64,000 nucleotides of DNA from the NCBI RefSeq assembly GCF_050278625.1, contig NZ_JBNNTI010000021.1, positions 1 through 64,000 of the forward strand. Reading direction: 5' to 3'. The translations under genes were made by a program, and so were the position numbers. Below, in pieces: positions 42,781 to 52,754 of this stretch. This stretch comes from Viridibacillus sp050278625. Lineage in GTDB: Bacteria > Bacillota > Bacilli > Bacillales_A > Planococcaceae. Under the pieces are notes generated by a model that worked only from the letters and a program-made list of their open reading frames with translations, ran no database searches and was not told the origin of the DNA. Positions within the stretch are counted from its first letter, which is position 1, and every line of letters begins with the position of its first letter.

Positions 42781-43299
42781 ATGCAAATAGTAATAGAAGC
42801 AGAACGATTAAAGTTAGCTGTATTTGAAGAGACATTTGTTGAAGATATGAAATATTTTTGGGGTGACTCTGAAGTAATGAGTCAGTGTGATGGAGCTACT
42901 TCTCATGAAAAGTTACCACATATTGCAAAAGTATATGCTGACTGCTATCGTACACATCAGTTATCTGTTTTTGCAGTCATTGAAAAAGAAACAAATGAAG
43001 TTATAGGGGCCGCAGGATTTAATATTACGGATTCTATTGAAGAAATTGAGCTGATTTATCATTTTAAGAAAAGTGCTTGGGGTAAAGGATTTGCGAGTGA
43101 AGCTAGTCAGGCATGTTTAGAATTAGCAAACAATCATCCTTTAGTAAATCGAGTTTGTGCTTCTGCTGATCCAACCAACAAAGCTTCTTTAAAGATTTTA
43201 GAGAAGTTAGGTTTGGTTTTTAAAGAAATGCGCTTTTTTGATGATGTACAACAAGAAGAGCCTTATTATGAAATAACGATTAATAGAAATAAACCTTAA
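42781..43299 (+). CDS. GNAT family N-acetyltransferase (RimJ/RimL-like)
   Basis: 172 aa: AERLKLAVFEETFVEDM at the start, IGAAGFNITD, ELIYHFKKSAWGKGFASEAS with the acetyl-CoA loop (W-G-K-G-F-A), and NKASLKILEKLGLVF near the end, the pattern of the RimJ/RimL ribosomal-protein/small-molecule acetyltransferase branch. Substrate unknown. AGAAAGAGTGAG precedes the ATG. Confidence 0.9.
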   Translation: MQIVIEAERLKLAVFEETFVEDMKYFWGDSEVMSQCDGATSHEKLPHIAKVYADCYRTHQLSVFAVIEKETNEVIGAAGFNITDSIEEIELIYHFKKSAWGKGFASEASQACLELANNHPLVNRVCASADPTNKASLKILEKLGLVFKEMRFFDDVQQEEPYYEITINRNKP

Positions 43300-43377
43300 T
43301 ATTATTATAAGAGTTAAATAATATTATAGAAGACAATATTTAAAGCCATACCGCTATTGCGAAATGGCTTTTCTATT

Positions 43378-43710
43378 TTATTCGTTTTCTTTAAATACCT
43401 TTTTCAGAACTGCTATCATAAATTCGAGATCCTCATCAGTACAAGACACAGGAGGGCTAATCGTTAGAATATTGTTATAGTTAGCTACTGTCCCCGTTCT
43501 TACCAAGGATTAACCATTTTCCTTACAGTCAGAGACAATTTTTAATACATGTGCATAAGATGCTGGTTCCATCGTTATTTTATCTTCTTCCATTTCAACC
43601 TCTTGAAAGAAACCCAGTCCGCGAATATCTCCCATATATGGATGTTCAGCTGTTATTAATCCGAAAATCGTCAATACTGGAATCATCGAGTTTCTTAGTA
43701 CATCGTGTAG
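43378..43710 (-). pseudogene. class-III aminotransferase C-terminal remnant
   Basis: The minus-strand frame reads HPYMGDIRGLGFFQEVE...CKENG-(TAA)-SLVRTGTVANYNNILTISPPVSCTDEDLEFM...LKKVFKENE, the C-terminal small domain of PLP-dependent class-III aminotransferases. The N-terminal two-thirds is absent and a stop interrupts the middle. Confidence 0.85.
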
Positions 43711-43750
43711 TTTTAAATTTAATGCAACACTAGTGAATTATTCCTTATAA

Positions 43751-44302
43751 TTAATGATGTAGTAAAAATTCTTTTGTAGTGCTTACATTTGAATAATATC
43801 CATTTAATGCTGCTACAAAAGCAAAATGGACATGCTCTGGAGGAACAATTTGATCTTGTACTTTTAATTCTTTTGTAGTGCAGGCATCTTCTATTAGAAT
43901 ACATTTAAAACCTATATCTTTTGCTGCTCTTATAGTTGCATCTATACACATATGTGTCATCATCCCTATAATTACTAACTCCTCAACTTTCTTTTCTCTT
44001 AACTTGTTTAGTAAATCTGTTTCTAAAAAACTGTTTGGAAAATGTTTAATAATAACTTCCTCTTTCATCTTTTTTGGTAGGACGAGATCATGGATTTCAG
44101 CACCTTTTGTATTTGGTAAGAAAAATGTAGCATCTGATCTATTTGAAAAATGTTGTATATGGAAAATTGGGTACTCTTTGTCTCTAAACCATGTTAATAC
44201 CTCTTTTGCTTGCTGAGCTGCTTCTAAAGGTTTATGCAATTCCATTTTACCACCAGCAAAGTAATCGTTTTGAATATCGATTATTAATAAAGCTTTTTTC
44301 AT
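43751..44302 (-). CDS. isochorismatase-family cysteine hydrolase
   Basis: 183 aa with the Asp-Lys-Cys triad: ALLIIDIQNDYF (Asp), EEVIIKHFPNSFLET (Lys) and IIGMMTHMCIDATIRAA (Cys). Members hydrolyse nicotinamide, N-carbamoyl compounds or isochorismate; the substrate is unknown here. The ATG at 44302 follows AGGGGGAATTAAA; the longer frame is rejected. It is divergent from an Lrp/AsnC regulator, the likely controller. Confidence 0.9.
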   Translation of the reverse strand: MKKALLIIDIQNDYFAGGKMELHKPLEAAQQAKEVLTWFRDKEYPIFHIQHFSNRSDATFFLPNTKGAEIHDLVLPKKMKEEVIIKHFPNSFLETDLLNKLREKKVEELVIIGMMTHMCIDATIRAAKDIGFKCILIEDACTTKELKVQDQIVPPEHVHFAFVAALNGYYSNVSTTKEFLLHH

Positions 44303-44424
44303 TTTAATTCCCCCTAGTTTTGTTCCATGTAATATAATCAAATTATAATTAATAATCCTAATTGGTAGAATACTCTAGTGAAAAAGATTTGTTGTTTTCT
44401 GTTTCACGTTGAAAGGAATGTAAA

Positions 44425-44856
44425 ATGCTTCTAGATAAAATCGATATTCAAATAATAAACCTATTATTAAAAAACTCTCGTATGACTTGGAAAGAAATCG
44501 GTGAACAAATCCATATGACAGGACAAGCAGTAGGGAATAGGATAAAAAAGTTAGAAGAAAATGAAGTTATTAAATCCTATTCCATCATTGTTGATGAGAT
44601 GAAATTAGGTAATCATACTTTTCTAGCTTTTATAACAGTTTTTATGAAAACAACCAATCATACTAGTTTTAAAGATTTTCTAAAGAATAGGAATGATGTT
44701 TTAGAAGCCCATAAGATTTCGGGTGAAGGCTGTTATCTGTTAAAAGCAAGTGCAAAAACAGAAGAGCAATTAAATGATTTATTAGATAATATTCTTGATT
44801 ATGGAAATTACCGATTAAATCTTTCAATAAACATCATTAAAAATGGAATACTATAA
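44425..44856 (+). CDS. Lrp/AsnC-family transcriptional regulator
   Basis: 143 aa: N-terminal HTH (LDKIDIQIINLLLKNSRMTWKEIGEQIHMTGQAVGNRIKKLEE) and a C-terminal ligand-binding domain (residues about 65-143, with EAHKISGEGCYLLKA). It should bind as a dimer or octamer in the 120-bp region shared with the isochorismatase-like gene. GAAAGGAATGTAAA precedes the ATG. Confidence 0.92.
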   Translation: MLLDKIDIQIINLLLKNSRMTWKEIGEQIHMTGQAVGNRIKKLEENEVIKSYSIIVDEMKLGNHTFLAFITVFMKTTNHTSFKDFLKNRNDVLEAHKISGEGCYLLKASAKTEEQLNDLLDNILDYGNYRLNLSINIIKNGIL

Positions 44857-44929
44857 AATTAGTTTAGTCGTTAATCATCACTATCCACAATTTCTTGCTT
44901 TACTTCGCTTAAAAGTGTTTATTTTCTGA

Positions 44930-45051
44930 ATCATAAAAGATTCTTTCTTACTCTGAGTTAATCGCAGACTCCATTTTTCTCACAAGATGTTCATGAGGTA
45001 CTAGCTGATCTAAAGCAATCATTTCAATTTGATCTCTTTCAGGATTTTTCC
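44930..45051 (-). pseudogene. IS1182-family transposase N-terminal remnant
   Basis: The minus-strand frame RDQIEMIALDQLVPHEHLVRKMESAIN matches the N-terminus of IS1182-type transposases (ESLVP.DHLLRK.D..IDF), then hits a stop. Only the first 35 or so codons survive. Confidence 0.7.
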
Positions 45052-45102
45052 CTCGTCATCATTTCTCATAACCTCAAAAGATGTGTTTTTATTACATTTT
45101 TA

Positions 45103-45229
45103 GTTGATTGGAGCGGAGGTGACGACTCCTGCGGGAAAAGCGGGACAGTCCAAGACCCTGCAGAAGCGTAGCGATGAAGCGACTTGGCGCCCGTCCGCGG
45201 AAAGCGTCTACCGTAGCGGAAATCAACGG
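45103..45229 (+). repeat. GC-rich interspersed repeat, copy 8
   Basis: GTTGATTGGAGCGGAGG ... CCTGCAGAAGCGTAGCGA ... CGTCCGCGGAAAGCG ... CCGTAGCGGAAATCAAC. The termini GTTGATT/AATCAAC are inverted. The left flank (GTCATCATTT...CCTCAAAA) matches the other copies. Confidence 0.85.
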
Positions 45230-45385
45230 TCTTATCTATTTTTTATAAAAGAAAAAGGCTGTTTTCGAAAAGATTGTTGCTATTCAACTAACGTTGCAGG
45301 TTCGTTCAACAAGAACCTGATTAGGCATTACTCTCATCTCATACTTCTTAAAAAACATATTATATAAGAATGTGGAGGTGAATTT

Positions 45386-45964
45386 ATGTCCAAAAAAATT
45401 ATTAGAATGAAACCTAACGAATGGTGTCCACCGGTTAAGTACAAAGCACTTAATAGTTGTTGTCCTACAGCCGCCCCCTCTTTGAGTATTTGTGACTGTT
45501 GTGTTTCCCCGCTTCAGTCCGTCTTAAAACAACTTGTTGGGCAAACTGTAATTCTTGCCACCATTGTAGACCAGGTAAATGCACCGCCCTTCTTTTTTTT
45601 ATTCACTATTACTAAAGTGAATGATTTTTTAGTTACTGTTACAGATGGGGCAACAACCTATGCGGTAAATATTTCTGATGTTATAGGGGTAGGGTTTTTG
45701 ACGCCGGGACCTACAATTAACTTGTTGCCACCTGTTGGTTCTGGGTGCGAATGTGATTGTCGTGAACGACCAATTAGACAATTGCTGGATACACTTATCG
45801 GTTCTACAGTGAATCTTTTAGTAAGTGATGGTGATACTGCAACTAATTTTAACGTGGAACAAACAGGTCTTGGCATAGTGCTAGGTACTTTACAAATAAA
45901 TTCTGATATATTTAGATTTGCAATTTCAACTTGCAAAATTACGGCAGTGGGGCAGGTTAATTGA
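45386..45964 (+). CDS. cysteine-rich protein with duplicated domain, possible spore coat/exosporium protein
   Basis: 192 aa made of two related halves. Each begins with a Cys cluster (SICDCCVSPL and GCECDCRERPI), then L..L.GQTV/L..LIGSTV, and ends in beta strands (FLVTVTDGATTYAVNI / IFRFAISTCKITAV). There is no signal peptide. Cys-rich duplicated LVG.TV modules resemble small spore-coat or exosporium proteins of Bacillales. A CATATTATA upstream fits a sigma-K-like -10, but the -35 is weak. GGAGGTGA precedes the ATG. The spore role is inferred. Confidence 0.65.
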   Translation: MSKKIIRMKPNEWCPPVKYKALNSCCPTAAPSLSICDCCVSPLQSVLKQLVGQTVILATIVDQVNAPPFFFLFTITKVNDFLVTVTDGATTYAVNISDVIGVGFLTPGPTINLLPPVGSGCECDCRERPIRQLLDTLIGSTVNLLVSDGDTATNFNVEQTGLGIVLGTLQINSDIFRFAISTCKITAVGQVN

Positions 45965-46034
45965 ACTCGGTCATTGACTATTGTTCAATTAAGTAATTAA
46001 AAGCAACAATCTTTGAGAAAACAGCCAAGAAAAA

Positions 46035-46078
46035 AGACTGTAGATAAATTCGTATTTCTTCGACTTTGTCTACAGTCT
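46035..46078 (+). terminator. ACTGTAGA-type hairpin, probable terminator
   Basis: AGACTGTAGATAAA...TTTGTCTACAGTCT, the same hairpin found beside repeat copies 1-5, here just after the Cys-rich gene. Confidence 0.7.
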
Positions 46079-46137
46079 GAAAGGGTCTCGTCATCATTTT
46101 TCATCGCCTCAAAATATTTGTTTTTATTACATTTGTA

Positions 46138-46263
46138 GTTGATTGGAGCGGAGGTGGCGACTCCTGCGGGAAATGCGGGACAGTCCAAGACCCTGCAGGA
46201 GCGTAGCGACGAAGCGGCTTGGCGCCCGCCCGCGGAAAGCGTCTACCGTAGCGGAAATCAACG
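46138..46263 (+). repeat. GC-rich interspersed repeat, copy 9
   Basis: Nearly identical to copy 8 in the same orientation, including GTTGATT/AATCAAC ends and the left flank. The two copies bracket the Cys-rich gene as direct repeats about 1 kb apart. Confidence 0.85.
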
Positions 46264-46281
46264 GTCTTATATATATATTTA

Positions 46282-46315
46282 AAAAACCAGATTCTCCTTT
46301 GAGAATCTGGTTTTT
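46282..46315. terminator. intrinsic terminator after the chemoreceptor gene
   Basis: A perfect 15-bp stem AAAAACCAGATTCTC/GAGAATCTGGTTTTT with a 4-nt loop. Confidence 0.9.
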
Positions 46316-46322
46316 AAGCATA

Positions 46323-48038
46323 TTATAATTTAAATTTCTTAACTTGGAGGTTGAGTTCTTCTGCAAGTTCAGCAAGATGATCTGAACTATTTGAAATTTC
46401 TTCCATCGAACTTGTTGTTTGTTGCACAGTTGCAGTTGTTTCTTCGACCCCTGCTGCAGATTCCTGAGAGATAGATGCAATTTCGTCAATTGAATGATTA
46501 ATTTGTAAAGTTGTTTGTGAAATACCACTTAAATTATTTGTAATGATAGATATATTATCAACCATATTATCAATAGCAGTTGATATATTGTTGAAAGTTT
46601 CACCTGTTGAAGCGATTTGCTCTGTTCCTTGAATTACCTCTTCATATCCACTACGTAGAGATGCCGTCACATTCTTTGTATCTTGTTGAATCTTTTGAAC
46701 AATACCTGCTATGTCAGTTACTGAAAACGTTACTTGTTCAGCTAACTTTCTTACTTCATCAGCTACTACAGCAAAGCCTTTTCCTTGTTCTCCAGCACGC
46801 GCTGCTTCAATTGCCGCATTTAGAGCAAGTAAATTCGTTTGATCTGCGATACTAGTAATAACAGATACTAATTTTGAAATTTCTAAAGATTGCTCTGCCA
46901 AGGTCTCTACTTTTTGCACTGAAGCTTGAACGATATCGTCAATTTTACGCATTTGTTCAGTTGAAGCTATCATTAGTCTGCTACCTTCATTTGTAAGACT
47001 TTGAACATTCAAAGAGTGATTGTTCATCTTATTACCTTCAAAATTTGCTTCTTTAACTTGTTGACTAAACGATTCTATAACTGATGCTAAATCACTAGCG
47101 TTACTTGCTTGGGATTCTGTTCCTTCAGCAATCTCTTGCATAGTTATTGCTATTTGTGAACTGCCCGTTTTTACTTCTAATGCGGATTGTGCAAGTTCTT
47201 CACTATTTGATGCAACTTGGTGAGACACAGATTGAATGTTACTCAAAATTTCATGGACATTATTGCTCATCTCATTTGTAGATTCAATTAATTGTCCAAT
47301 CTCGTCATTAGTCGTTTTTGGAAGTTCTGGCTGACTTATATCTCCCTGTGATATCTCTGTCATACGTTTTGCTACTAGCTTAATTGGTTTTACGATTAAG
47401 CGAGCAGTAATATAAGCCACGATTACTGAAACGATAGTAAGTAAAATAGACGAAATAATACTTATTAATTGATTTTTTTCTCCATTTTCAATCATTTCTT
47501 TACCTATTTTCTTAATCTCCACTTCACGTGTTGCTGCTAACTCTTCATAGCTTTTCTGTATTTCACTGGCTTGTTCGTCTACAGACTTCAAATTATCTGC
47601 AGCTAGTATCTTATTCCCACGATCGTATTCTGCAAATACATCTTCTTTTACATATGTACGCCACACTCTTGCTTTTTCCACTATTTCATCTAACTCTATC
47701 GAAGATGTTAATTCTTTAACAATTGCTTCATTTTCTTCAGCGATATCTGTATAATCCTTAAATTTTTCTTTATATTTACTGTCACCAGAAATAATGTACC
47801 CTCTTGCTGCCGCCATTCGATTTGCAAATGATGAAGCTAACTTATCCTCTGCTGCTAAAATTTCTAACTCAAACTCTACAATTTCCTTCGTTGATTTTGT
47901 TGAGTTTTGCTGCATAACATAACTATAAAAATTATACCCCGACATCATAATAACAACGATCATAAAGCCAAATGATATTTTCGCTCTTACAGTTTTGAAA
48001 TTTTTAAACCCTAGTATTTTCCCCAACTTCACTCTCAC
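46323..48038 (-). CDS. methyl-accepting chemotaxis protein
   Basis: 571 aa: an N-terminal membrane helix (about residues 22-42), an extracytoplasmic four-helix-type sensor region to about 195 (LEILAAEDKLASSFANRMAAARGYI), a second helix (about 195-217), HAMP (ARLIVKPIKLVAKRMTEISQGD) and a signalling domain with the hairpin tip ITSIADQTNLLALNAAIEAARAGEQGKGFAVVADEVRKLAEQ that contacts CheA/CheW. The ligand is unknown. The start is GTG, at 48038 or two codons on (48032, better spaced from AAAGGTG). Confidence 0.95.
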   Translation of the reverse strand: MRVKLGKILGFKNFKTVRAKISFGFMIVVIMMSGYNFYSYVMQQNSTKSTKEIVEFELEILAAEDKLASSFANRMAAARGYIISGDSKYKEKFKDYTDIAEENEAIVKELTSSIELDEIVEKARVWRTYVKEDVFAEYDRGNKILAADNLKSVDEQASEIQKSYEELAATREVEIKKIGKEMIENGEKNQLISIISSILLTIVSVIVAYITARLIVKPIKLVAKRMTEISQGDISQPELPKTTNDEIGQLIESTNEMSNNVHEILSNIQSVSHQVASNSEELAQSALEVKTGSSQIAITMQEIAEGTESQASNASDLASVIESFSQQVKEANFEGNKMNNHSLNVQSLTNEGSRLMIASTEQMRKIDDIVQASVQKVETLAEQSLEISKLVSVITSIADQTNLLALNAAIEAARAGEQGKGFAVVADEVRKLAEQVTFSVTDIAGIVQKIQQDTKNVTASLRSGYEEVIQGTEQIASTGETFNNISTAIDNMVDNISIITNNLSGISQTTLQINHSIDEIASISQESAAGVEETTATVQQTTSSMEEISNSSDHLAELAEELNLQVKKFKL

Positions 48039-48314
48039 ACCTTTAATTTGATATATGTGTTGCTATAAAAAATGACTCCCTATTTATTTAGATATATTTC
48101 GGAAATAATTAATATTCAAAATATAAAATAAGTAAATACTTGGAATTTAATCGATTATTGTCAAATAATCTTCATCTAGAATTATACTTCATTATATCAA
48201 AATATAGTATTAATTCACCATAACTTTATTCACATGAAATTAAAATATTTTAGAAAGATAATAACAATTCAGCCTATAAACATAGTAAACACATGAACAT
48301 TAAGATACACAAAC
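48039..48314. other. upstream region of the chemoreceptor gene
   Basis: AT-rich; no gene. A motility-type sigma-D promoter was looked for and not convincingly found. Confidence 0.4.
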
Positions 48315-48351
48315 AAAAAGCTAACTCATGATTTCCTCTTCATGAGCTAGC
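48315..48351 (-). terminator. intrinsic terminator after DUF2339 gene
   Basis: A 12-bp stem GCTAGCTCATGA/TCATGAGTTAGC (one mismatch) with TTTTTG after it on the minus strand. Confidence 0.85.
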
Positions 48352-48403
48352 CTGATTTTTGTTATAAATATATTACTGAAGTTAGCTTAAAAATTCAAAT
48401 TCC

Positions 48404-50509
48404 CTACTCAAAATCTTCCTTCTGTAATAACTTATTCGACAACCATAAGCCAAACCCACCAATACTGATGAAGAGGATTGCACGAATAAGTAAATCTAAA
48501 TAAGAAAGGTCAAAGAAGATTAATTTTGCAATACCAAAGACTAACAAGCTGAATCCTGTAGATCGAATGAATTTTTGCTTCCTCTGTGCACTAAGCCATA
48601 ATGCAACACATGCTGTGATGAGGATTATTATCGTATGACCTGTATATAAAAACCTTACACCAAAATAATGTATTGTATGAATTTGCGATATCAATGTGAT
48701 AACTGCAATCATATTTACAACAAGTCCGATAGAAATAACTTGCTCAACAAAATTTCTTATTTGCACTTGCCATTTTCTAAAGTAATTCTTCCCTTTACAA
48801 ATTGAATATATTAAGTAACTAAAGATAATAGTATAAGCAATTCTAAAGACAAAATTATAAACTACTACTTGGTCAGACAAATCCTCTACTAATAAAGCAA
48901 AAATCATTGAAAAACAGAAACTAAGTAGGAATATTATCGGCAAAAATCTTCCGATAAATTTCTCCTTTATAAATAAGATTGCAACAGTAGTAATAGCTAA
49001 TACAATTAATAATAAGTATGGTAATTCACCTTCTACATTGAAATACTCATAATCTAACTTTGCAATATAGGAAAATACATATAAGCTAATTAAAATAGGC
49101 ACAATCTCTAATATTGCTATCTCATCCATAGCTTTTTCAAAACGACCTGATATATTTTTGGGACGCATTGCAAATATAAATAAGACGAACATATAAACAA
49201 TAATGACTAATTGATTGATATTTGAGAAACTCCAGAATGGAATGACTGAACCGTCTAAAAAGGCTACTAAAACTACAATTGTAAATAACAAAGAATTTGT
49301 TACTTTCATCAAGCTAGCACGTAAACGAAGTGCTAAAAGCAAACTGATAAATGCAGTAAATGGAAGAATGAATTCTTTCAAATTCGTTGCTAATTCCAAT
49401 TGAATGATGAAATTCATCGCAGCCACTAACGCCACGGTATAGAAAATATCAACAAGTCTACTATTCTTTTTCAAATAAGCATAACTTCCAAGACCAACAA
49501 AACCACTCATGTAAATCAGTAAGAACAAGCTACTATAATCATCAGCTATTAAATTAATGAAAAATAAACTAATCATACTAATACCAAACACTATACCCTC
49601 AAATAACGTCGATGACTTTTGACCTGCCTCATAAAAACGAATCCAGCTGTACATGAAGATACCTAATACAATTAAAAATGTACAACCAAATACAAATTCA
49701 GAATAATTATTCATAAACCCAACAATTAAAACCGCCATTTGTGAAAAAAACAACCCTGTATACAGTGCAATTTTTTGATGATGCTTCCAAATAACAATTT
49801 GTATACTTGCAAATAATAAGACGATAAAGCCTAATATAATGGTCTCACCAAATGCCATATATTCTAGTAAATATGGAAGAAGTAACGATGTGAATACTAC
49901 AAATATCGTTAGCACTTCACTTTTTTTCATATAGCTTATGACAATTCCGTATGTAATATATAGAAGTGCAACCAGTAGTGCGATAAGTAATGGTAGAACA
50001 TCATACAAAATGGCCCCTGCCGCCGTCGTTAAAATACCGATGATAAACGCACCGCCGTATAGCGTAATATACAGCGCTTTTTGACGTTTCTTTTTATATT
50101 CCATAATGTATGCCAGGCCAACTAGGGCTAGGGAGAATACATACGCTAATGCAATTTTAAAGCCATTTGCAAGAATGCCATAATCACTAATTAATTTTAG
50201 TCCCCATAAAACACCAAATACGATCATGATCATGAAAACTTTCGGTAATGACCATACTAGCATCTCTTCTAAAGTCTTTTCTTTTCTAGGTTTTTGAAGA
50301 GGTGTTTCATTCACCTTTACATTCTGGACATACGTCCTTTCAAGTACTTCTTTCTTAATTGCAGTTTTTTCTGAATTTATAATATTAGCTTTTTCTACTT
50401 TTTGGATTGGTGAAACAATTTGATTTTTTAGCTGAGCCATTTCCTGCTTTAAAATGGAAACCTCCTGCTCTAGCTCATTTACACGCTTTTCTAAATTATT
50501 TGAATGCAA
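48404..50509 (-). CDS. DUF2339 polytopic membrane protein
   Basis: 701 aa: an N-terminal coiled coil (about residues 5-35, NLEKRVNELEQEVSILKQEMAQL), a linker, then some 18-20 membrane helices spread to the C-terminus. This layout is typical of DUF2339, a family of unknown function sometimes near envelope or sporulation genes. The start is TTG after GGGGGTGAG. Monocistronic with its own terminator. Confidence 0.85.
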   Translation of the reverse strand: MHSNNLEKRVNELEQEVSILKQEMAQLKNQIVSPIQKVEKANIINSEKTAIKKEVLERTYVQNVKVNETPLQKPRKEKTLEEMLVWSLPKVFMIMIVFGVLWGLKLISDYGILANGFKIALAYVFSLALVGLAYIMEYKKKRQKALYITLYGGAFIIGILTTAAGAILYDVLPLLIALLVALLYITYGIVISYMKKSEVLTIFVVFTSLLLPYLLEYMAFGETIILGFIVLLFASIQIVIWKHHQKIALYTGLFFSQMAVLIVGFMNNYSEFVFGCTFLIVLGIFMYSWIRFYEAGQKSSTLFEGIVFGISMISLFFINLIADDYSSLFLLIYMSGFVGLGSYAYLKKNSRLVDIFYTVALVAAMNFIIQLELATNLKEFILPFTAFISLLLALRLRASLMKVTNSLLFTIVVLVAFLDGSVIPFWSFSNINQLVIIVYMFVLFIFAMRPKNISGRFEKAMDEIAILEIVPILISLYVFSYIAKLDYEYFNVEGELPYLLLIVLAITTVAILFIKEKFIGRFLPIIFLLSFCFSMIFALLVEDLSDQVVVYNFVFRIAYTIIFSYLIYSICKGKNYFRKWQVQIRNFVEQVISIGLVVNMIAVITLISQIHTIHYFGVRFLYTGHTIIILITACVALWLSAQRKQKFIRSTGFSLLVFGIAKLIFFDLSYLDLLIRAILFISIGGFGLWLSNKLLQKEDFE

Positions 50510-50889
50510 TTACACTCACCCCCTATATAATATAAAAGTTATTATACATATTAATTTTACACAAAACAACAACTTTTGTTAAAATAATTGTAAAATTACA
50601 CTACACATGTATGTTTTCCTGAGGAATTCACAAATAATGTTTATCAATTTATTGAAAAGAGAGTGGCATGTCACCACTAGTCCATTTAAAACCTCTTCAT
50701 AACATATGAAAAAGCTTCCGACGTTATATCGAAAGCCTTTTAATAAAAACATAACAATTTGATTCTATTTTCATCATTCCATACACTTTCTTCAAATCTT
50801 TTAATACAAAGTAAAAATGGAACTAAATAAAATCTTGAGCCCCACTTTTATTCTTTTTATTATATTGGTGATATGTTCATTTTTTGACT
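50510..50889. other. intergenic with a terminator
   Basis: No gene. A terminator-like stem AAAAGCTT.CGA/TCG.AAGCCTTTT lies at about 50709-50741. A diverged relative of the 33316-33362 hairpin lies near 50812-50857. Confidence 0.5.
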
Positions 50890-52255
50890 CTAATTTTTGA
50901 CTTTAGATTTTATTTCTAAAGGCATTGCCGAAGTTAAAATAATTCTTTCGACATCCGCTACCTGCTCTTCTGCAAGATCCTCATATTGTGTGACCTTCCT
51001 CGTATCAGGTGCAAAAATAGCTAGAATTAATGAGCTAGAATTAATGATAATAATAAACCACCAATCATTAAGCTTCCGAATACATAAGGGGCTGCTCCGT
51101 ATTTCGCACTCATTGAAGCCCAAAGCATTGGTCCGAAGCCTACGATTGCGGCTGCAATTTGGTAGCCGACAGATAAGCCCGTATAACGCACTTTAGCTGG
51201 AAATAGCTCTGAAAATAGTGTCCCTTGAGTTGAAAAAATCGTCGCCCAAAGAATACCTAATAGAACAACCTGCATAAAGTAGAACATCGTTACACTTTGA
51301 GGAATCATGATGAAATAAGGAATAGATAATACTAGCATACCAACTAAACCGGCGATATAAATTGTCTTTCTACCAATGTAGTCAGATAAATAGCCAACTA
51401 TTGGAATCGTTAATATCATCGTTGCACAGCTAATCGTCAACGCCATTAACGCTATATCTCTTGAATAGCCCAATGAAGTTGTCGCATACACTAATATAAA
51501 GGACATTAAAAAAACATTAAAAAAACCATCACCTAACTTTAAGCCAATAATACGCAATACGTCACGCCAGTTGTATTTGAATGTTTCGACAATCGGTACC
51601 TTCGCCAAGTCTCCTTGGTCCTTTTGGCGTTGGAACTCTGCAGTTTCTTCAATACCACTACGAATCCAAACTGCTAATATTATTAACACCGCACTGAACA
51701 AAAACGGTAATCTCCAACCCCAAGCCATAAACTGCGCCTCTGTCGTTAACGAACTTATTAATTAAAACTAAATGTCCCAGCAACTAAACCTAAAGGAACA
51801 CCTAATTGTGGAATCGAGCTGAATAGACCGCGCACACCTTTTGGAGCAGATTCAGTCGCTAATAATACAGCTCCACCCCATTCTCCACCTAAGGCAATGC
51901 CTTGTATCAAGCGCAGTACTACTAATAGAATCGGTGCTAGTAACCCTACCTGGGCATATGTAGGTAAGAGCCCAATTAAAAACGAGCTTCCTCCCATACC
52001 TAGCAAAGTCAACATAAGTGAAGCTTTTCTGCCCATCTTATCACCCATATGTCCAAAAATAACACTCCCAATAGGACGTGCCGCATAGCCAACTCCAAAC
52101 GTAGCAAAGGCGATTAAAATGGAAACCGATGGATCTCAAGTAGGAAAAAATAACGTTGAAAATACTAACCCGGTTGCCGTTCCATAAAGGTAAAAATCAT
52201 ACCACTCAATAACAGATCCAGCTAAACTTGCAAAAAGTATTCGTCTCTTTTTCAT
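50890..52255 (-). pseudogene. MFS transporter (metabolite:H+ symporter, ProP/ShiA-like), broken
   Basis: The three pieces together make a complete MHS-family transporter: start MKKRRILFASLAGSVIEWYD, GHMGDKMGRKASLML (motif A), RLIQGIALGGEWGGAVLLATE, MAWGWRLPFLFSAVL, and a C-terminus APDTRKVTQYEDLAEE. There is a premature TGA near 52137 (after LFFPT), a frameshift around 51765 and another near 51040. AGGGAGGG precedes the ATG. The substrate class would be an organic acid or betaine; it is now inactive. Confidence 0.9.
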
Positions 52256-52279
52256 ATAAACCCTCCCTTTGTTAGCTCA

Positions 52280-52555
52280 TTAACTCGTACGGATTGATTG
52301 TCTTAATACATGTTTTTGGATTTTACCAACTGGTGTTCTTGGAAAATCTGAAACAAACTCATTTCATCAGGCCCTTTAAATTTTGCTTTTTTTAATCTAC
52401 AGAATTCAATAAACATATCCTCGTTCACTTGTGCATCCTCATTCAAAATAACAAACGCTTTGATCGCCTCATCATACTAAAAATGTTCTTTGAGAAAACA
52501 TCTCTGTTCTTTCTTCTAGTAAACTCTTCAATGTGTTATGACCTATAATATCCAA
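52280..52555 (-). pseudogene. AMP-dependent acyl-CoA ligase, middle deleted
   Basis: The first 27 codons read as the N-terminus of an AMP-binding ligase (LDIIGHNTLKSLLEERTEMF). A stop follows and then its C-terminal domain appears: YDEAIKAFVILNEDA...FIEFCRLKKAKFK, a small frameshift, and FPRTPVGKIQKHVLRQ with the conserved catalytic-loop Lys (GKIQK). The roughly 1.2-kb middle is missing. It lies directly upstream of the broken transporter on the same strand, so the two were probably one catabolic operon. Confidence 0.85.
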
Positions 52556-52754
52556 TTTCCTTCCCTCCTCAAGAAATTTATACACTTTCATATAAAAAAT
52601 GGAATTCCACAGACCCGTGGTCACTGACTATAGATTTTATAATAATTACTCTCATTTATGAAGTCAATAATTTTCTGAATTTTCTAATTATTTTTTATTT
52701 TTATATTTGAATAGGGTAAATTGGAGTTATATACTTTCTTATAGGGAGAAAGCT

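Noticed and set aside
44878..45240. Intact IS1182 element between 11.0 and 45.1 kb fragments
   Set aside because: The 11.1-kb (C-terminal) and 45.0-kb (N-terminal) transposase scraps are far apart, on different strands and lack ends; they are unrelated remnants.
45104..45367. 87-codon plus-strand frame before the Cys-rich gene
   Set aside because: Begins in repeat copy 8; no site or family match.
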